From: Helicoverpa zea
Lineage: Eukaryota > Arthropoda > Insecta > Lepidoptera > Noctuidae
DNA length: 64,000 nucleotides
Direction: 5' to 3'
NCBI RefSeq assembly: GCF_022581195.2
Contig: NC_061459.1
Span: 8,804,001-8,868,000 of the forward strand
Shown here: piece by piece, positions 58,331 through 64,000 of the stretch
How positions within the stretch are numbered: position 1 is the stretch's first letter
How the letters are laid out: each line of letters begins with the position of its first letter
The notes under the pieces: model-generated
What the model was told of the DNA's origin: nothing
Database searches by the model: none
What the model saw: the letters and a program-made list of their open reading frames with translations, nothing else
Translations under genes and position numbers: made by a program

Positions 58331-59875
58331 CCTGGCTGCTAAAATACAACACTACGGCACAGTAACTACACCCGAACTACACTTTTTTATACAGTTATTG
58401 CATAATATTGTAGATACCTACACTTGTTCCGATTCACGTGTTGCTCTAGTAACTGGCGAATACTGAGAATTCCAATTAGAAGCTAGTGAGTGAGAAATGT
58501 ATTTTTGTCTTCTATATGATTTGTTAGTTGTTACCTTTCGCTGTTTTGAGCGATGACAATAGATCCTAAAATAGTACGGGCATTTCAGTAAATAGTCAAT
58601 AGCTAACTACATGCATGCAGAGTTCATCAAAAATACGCTTAAAATTAATATTTAAATAGACGTATGGCTTGATTGAGTTACTTACATATTTTTTTTTGAA
58701 AATTCTTATTCAGTTAAACATATTCTTGGAGTTTGAAATAGTTTAAATAATGATTAAACATAAACATAAGACGCGATTAGAAAATAAACAACGCTATTTG
58801 ATTTTGCCGCCAAGCTGTCTTGCTTGTCGTTTTGAGTGGTCTTACGTCAAATTGACAAATCGAATGTTTATGTTGGTATTGCGGCGGTCGGTGTTGCAAT
58901 TGCTGCTTTATTTATATATATTTTTCGTTCTTGGACGAAACATGATTGCTTTTTTTTTATTGGAAGTAGAACTTGAAAAATATTTATAACCACGTACCAC
59001 ACTGTACTGTCGGATAAACCAGGGTACAATAATACAGGTAAAAACATAACCCTTCTTGACAATCAGGAAAAAACAGAATTGCGGTGGATTTGACCTTTTG
59101 TAACCGACTTCCCAGACAGAAGGATGCTTTTCTTTATAAACTAACTAGCCGTTTTCTCGCGGTTTCACCTGCGTCCAGTGGGAACTACTGCCCGCACCGG
59201 GATAAAATATAGCCTATGTTACTCGCAGATAATATAGCTTTCTAAGGGTGAAAGAATATTTAAAATCGGTCCCGTAGTTTTCGAGTTTATCCATTTCAAC
59301 CAAACAAACAAACAAACAAAGTTTTCCTCTTTATAATATTAGTATAGATATAGGTAGAATATGATCATAGTGATAATAATTATAGGAATATTTACGGGCT
59401 TATACTTTTACTAGCTGTTTCTTACGGATTCACCGACGTCTCGAGGGAACTCGGATAAAATAAGCCAATGTTCTTCCTAAGAATAATAATAAATATTTTT
59501 TCACATCCTTTCTGTAGTTTCGGATCCCTTTACGGTCCAAACAAACAAGGTTTTTTTTCCTCTTTATAATATTACTCCAGTGAAAAGAATAAAGATGCAC
59601 TTGTTTACGTATTTTGTATTCGTATTTCACAAATAAGTAATTACCAAAATATATATTTTTAATAACATTAATATTTACAGTGTTTATCCCTGTTTCACAT
59701 GTCGAAGCGTTACATAAGCCAGGATTTTTATTGTTTTAAAAATTAATTAAATACAAACACTCGGCTTATTAAGTACAATATTGTTTATCTTAAATGTAAT
59801 AATGCACCTATCTATATTTACATAAATATCTCAAGTATAATACACATTTATCACCAGTTTTTTTCTCCCTACTCA
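58331..59875. other. Intergenic region between CYB5R and the amino-acid transporter
   Basis: Presumed CYB5R promoter(s), then a Helitron (59154-59349) and the 3' UTR of the transporter. Short open frames at 58750-58989 and 59430-59630 show no domain. No gene was recognised. Confidence 0.5.
59154..59349 (-). mobile_element. Lep1-like non-autonomous Helitron fragment
   Basis: On the plus strand it starts ACTAGCCGTTTTCTCGCGGT and ends TTATAATATTAGTATAGAT, the inverse of the element at 15703-15906. It shares GGGATAAAATATAGCCTATG and AATATTTAAAATCGGTCC. It is a well-preserved copy. Confidence 0.65.
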
Positions 59876-62800
59876 CTAATTAGTCTTAATAATTTCCCTA
59901 ATACTTTGAGTTACTCCTGCGACCAGCACGAAGCTTCCAAACGCTATTAGTATAACATCTTTTACAAGAATCCAGTTGTATTTTCCAAGTCCTCTGTTCC
60001 ATTTGAAAATAACGTCCATTAAAGATGGCGCTATGAGGCCTAAGAAGGAGTAGAAAAAAGCTCCTTCCAGTCCAATCACTTGCTCCAGGCGGGGTAAGGT
60101 AGCTGCTGCTATCACTGTGGAAAAAATAAAACGTAAATGAAACAATGTCGGGAATGATCTACTTTGTATTATTATTCAGCCAGTGCATAAAAAAAATATA
60201 TTTAAGGATAGGCTTATTTGAGTACCGGCGGTAATATAAAAATGTTTAGAAAATAACTATAGTATGCTCACCAGTAAGGACAGCAAATACTGCACGGATG
60301 ACGCCTTGGGCAATATTATGGTATTTCTGTGTAACATATCCTTTAGTGTTACGCCAGACTATTTCCATAGGCACATAGAATTGAAGCGTGTATGTAAAGA
60401 ATATAGCAAAAATTATGAACACCTTGGCAGTTAAGGCAGGGCTGAAACAAGAAATTAAGTTTCTATTGAATTCAATCAAATATATAATTTACACAACTTG
60501 TAAAAATACTTAGGTACTTTAGATATAACCTATTTCATAAAACGTAGAGACTATGGCTATAGTCGACGAAAAACAGTTATATGGTTATATGTCAATATGG
60601 TCAATGCGAAAAACTTACAAAATTGCTATAAAGACATAGTGACAATTAATAAATTAGAAGAATATTTAATGGCATTTCTTTAGACTTTCATGTCATTGAC
60701 ATTTTCATGTAAAAGAAAGAGACAGTATTTTTTATAGGAACTGTTTGCTCTGTCACCTATACAGTAATAGGCAAATACTGGTCAGTTTTCTTCAAAAAAT
60801 GTTTGAGGTGCCTTAAAACTTAAAAAAATAATAAATAAAAATAAAATTTTATGGCATTTCACCGTTTTTTTTCATGTAAGGTAGCCAGTACCATAATAGA
60901 CTTATAATGAAACGAAAAAAGTTTTCACTATAAAGTTAGTTGTACCTACCATAGAGTTGTACGATAGACATAATATTAAAAAAAAAATGTTTTCATTTTT
61001 TGGTTTTGCTTGGTTTTGCTGAATGAACATTTGATGTCCATACCTATGCGTTCTATCGCAGTAAACTGGTGGATATAGGTACATAATTATATTTCGAGAA
61101 ACGCCTTTTCATATGGTTTTTGTTTCCGCGGCTAAGAACTTCTACTAGGCTAGATACTTACATTTCAGAAGTGTCCAAATTAAGGGTGATACTGCCTTGT
61201 GCAAGGTCTCCGTAACGTACGTAGCCCAAAAATCCCATGAACATGTACAATAAGACCACTACAGACATGGTGATGTTCAGCACGCCAGGGCAGCCGAGAA
61301 AGTGGTTGGGTTTAGCCATGGTGTTCTCAACCGGGAGCACGACGCCGATGCCTTCCATTGCAAATATAACTGTACTGGAATGAAGTTAAGGTTCAAATTA
61401 GCGATGTTTATAACAATGAAGAATTTAATTTTAATTAAGTAAGTATAACGAACTTTGGAAATATCATTTTATATTTGTAATAATTTTTCATGTTGTAATT
61501 TGTAGGACTTATCATCTCTGCCTTTTCCTTAAGTGTGGAATGCTGGTTAGACACGAAGAAAAAATAAGCCTTTAGCAGCGAGTCCCAGACTTTGAAGATG
61601 CACCTGAACCGTGTGGTGAGTAGAGTCAGAATTAGAAAATATTAATGTCAGTTTCCTTACCCGATAAAGAGAGGAAGTTTTCCAATATCAACTGCCATCG
61701 GTTTATCGCTGATAGGAGGGAAATCGGAGCAAATGTAGTACAGACAGATGAGGAATGTAAGAACCAGTAGAACGTTTGCGAATCCTGAGAACGGCGCCAA
61801 ATATTTTAAATTCTTGATTTGTGTGAAGATCAGGATTGGGACCAAAAACATGAGGCAGTACATAGTTTTGCTGATTTCATTGTCCACGAAATAGAAGTCA
61901 ACGATCTGGAATTAAGAAAAAACTATTTAATATAAGACAGTTTAGAAGTCTTTTGTGTTTTTGGTTTTGGAGGATACGGAAAAATACTTTACACATAGAT
62001 ATTAAGGTAGGTCAATGTTTTTTCGTAACTTCTTTGGTAAAATAAGAACTGTATCAAAAGAACCTGTAGATACTTGGCTTTCTCCTTGTTCATCCCATTG
62101 TCTTTAAAGAAGCATCGCTTATTTTGTCAGTTAAAAATAACACGAAATAAAAAATAAACTCGAGCCAATACACTGGTGTCATTAACTAATCTTTTGTAGT
62201 CTTTCCATATAATTTAAGTTGAAGTGCATGAGAAAAGATGTATGTTTTGTCAGCCGTCCAACATACCTGTTGAACAGATTCCACGAGTAGGATGACATAG
62301 ACCGCGCAGGCGCCAAGAATGGTGAAAGCCATGGCCCAATCTATAAATATCCTGAAATATGAACGAAACGCTTGTTTAACACCAGTAGGCGTAAAGGTGC
62401 AAACTTATAGTTAACTACTGCTTATTGATCCTACAGATCGTTTTGCAAGATGTTATTCTTGATGGGGAGCCAATCTTTAGGCGCCGTTAACAAGATCTCT
62501 GCCAGTGCAACGTCATTTACAAATTCATGAAATTAGCAGAAAGATCAAACACTTTGCTCATTCTCAAGTCACTCAGAAATGGAGTAGGCGGGCAGGTATA
62601 TGTATAATAATAAATCATCCAGATAAATATTATTGAAACAACATTATCTAAATAGCTGTCTACGCCTTTCTTTTGATGTTCAGACTTCGGATCAAATTAG
62701 AATTCATTTTTGGCAGACAGCTACAATGCAATAGATATTTTGTATAGGAAATCTCCCACGGCACCCAGACACAATCTTTAATCGTGAATCAGAAACCACG

Positions 62801-63809
62801 TGACAATGGTTAATGAAAGATATATTGACAGCAATAATGGTCTAACAGTAGTCCTAACCATTGCAATACATGACCTTAGGTATCTATTGGTTTCATTACC
62901 TCAAATTTAAAATGTCATACATTGGGAACGTGACTATTCCCATGGGTCACGTGAATTACAAGCTATTGTACCAGTTGGCGATTTTAATGATTCTAAATGT
63001 TGCGCAGACACAAATGCTGGCAACGAGAAAATCACTGCGAGTGTTGTGACAATTACGGATTTGCACGATAAATTAAATGTTTCTGACGATAATTGCGCTC
63101 TTTAATCACAATGTCGAGAAATTCAATTTTATTTCAGATTTAGAAATAGAAAACGAAAGAGTAGAGTCTTCATTTTCATTCGATTCATAGAATTCAGTCT
63201 AAATGAAAATATTATAGATTAATGGATCGATTGATCTCAAAACTTTTCAACCGATAACATAACGGAGTGAGGATGATGAATTCTTTATAGATTCAATACA
63301 ATTCATTCTAGTTTGTCATCACAATTACTTGAACATGCAAATCATTGTTCCGCAACAAGAGCAAATAAGAAAAGGTTGACATAATGAACGAGAATACTAA
63401 ACACCAGACATCATATCCAAACACTATTGTCTTTAAGATATGTATTTAATTAGTTAGAGTAAATATTATCAAATCACGCCTACAGATTATTATTATTTTT
63501 TAAACAAGACGGCTGAATTTCAAACGTTTAGAATGGATTAATCAGTTCCATGTGTTAATGGTAAACATGTAGTCAGCGTATACAGCATAGAGTCAGTACA
63601 GAATTACAATATATGTCATGTTTCTTAGGCAAAATCATTGAACAGGTCATGGAACAAAAATGACAAAAAAGCAAATAGGCACTTTACCTGGCTCCTCGAG
63701 ATATTTTCCGTAAGGGTGGAGGTCCTGTGGCGAATACCGCTTCAACAGTTTCTGCATAACCTAATGAAGGGACCCTTGTGACTCTCGAAACTTCTTGTGA
63801 GGTTTTAAC
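59876..63809 (-). CDS. Proton-coupled amino-acid transporter (SLC36/PAT type), 3' part
   Basis: Six exons are visible: 63809-63688, 62351-62267, 61905-61661, 61374-61162, 60441-60272 and 60114-59876 (1074 nt, 357 aa plus stop, in phase). The N-terminal roughly 100 residues lie beyond the right edge. The family moves small neutral amino acids with protons across plasma or lysosomal membranes. Seen are VPSLGYAETVEAVFATGP before helix 3, helices such as LVPILIFTQIKNL and FANVLLVLTFLICLYYI, and the conserved AMEGIGVVLPVENTMAKP followed by FLGYVRYGD. LQFYVPMEIVW and a terminal helix pair ending SIREIIKTN complete the chain. Insect relatives include pathetic and CG1139 of Drosophila; which subgroup this belongs to was not resolved. 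Intron phases vary (2, 0, 2, 2, 1), and no disruption is seen. Confidence 0.92.
62352..63687. other. Intron of the transporter gene
   Basis: A 1.3-kb intron without a recognisable nested gene or repeat family. The 62-codon plus-strand frame at 62861-63049 has no support. Confidence 0.5.
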
Positions 63810-64000
63810 CTGGAAATATGTAGGTATACTTTCATAAATATTTTGTATTTTATTATCGTTAGGAATATGGCCTCCAAACTTGAAGTGATGTTACTGAGGT
63901 TAATTCTAGATTTCCGCATAATTATTCTCATCTCCCATTTGACCACAATGCGGTTCTCATACAGCATAACATTATAATTCCTAGGTTGTACTATAGTTAA

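Overview
The window is nuclear DNA from an insect, almost certainly a lepidopteran (moth or butterfly). The base composition is AT-rich and the genes have short exons with GT-AG introns. Tagged-on moth features include lineage-typical gustatory receptors with a shared four-exon layout, Lep1-like Helitron remnants ending in CTAGT, many MITEs and non-autonomous hAT elements, and abundant GTACCTA-type words. No bacterial-style operon, CRISPR array, rRNA or tRNA gene was seen. All gene names come from reading translated exons; nothing was searched. | Layout. 1-1404 (+): 3' end of Nup50 (FG repeats, RanBP1-like domain). 2912-4975 (-): lin-9 of the MuvB/DREAM complex, convergent with Nup50. 6113-8842 (+): seven-exon FAM187A-like immunoglobulin membrane protein. 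9486-10312 (+): three-exon Ly6/uPAR protein. 10643-14208: a 3.55-kb hAT element with an 8-bp target duplication and a nested fold-back element. 15444-19217 (-): four-exon gene for an unrecognised cysteine-free secreted protein, possibly a peptide precursor. 19218-41677: about 22 kb without a convincing gene, holding four further hAT elements (two of them nested), MITEs and Helitrons. 41678-42802 (+): intronless acidic EF-hand protein (DRC8/EFCAB2-like). 44149-45401 (+): second Ly6 protein. 46408-52292: three gustatory receptors (two -, one +). 52825-57733 (-): NADH-cytochrome b5 reductase with a probable alternative first exon at 58301-58330. 59876-63809 (-): 3' part of a proton-coupled amino-acid transporter running off the right edge. 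| Every multi-exon gene was assembled by hand and checked for phase. All the reconstructions close in frame from ATG to stop, except the two genes cut by the window edges. The genes are an ordinary mix of housekeeping, sensory and cell-surface functions and do not form one pathway. | The points most worth a second look are: the unknown secreted protein; a GC-rich near-20-mer (GCGAGCGAAGCGAGCGC) shared by at least five hAT-type elements whose terminal repeats differ; a 223-bp MITE present twice with apparently identical sequence; the 73-bp gap between two same-strand gustatory receptors; and the alternative start of the cytochrome b5 reductase.
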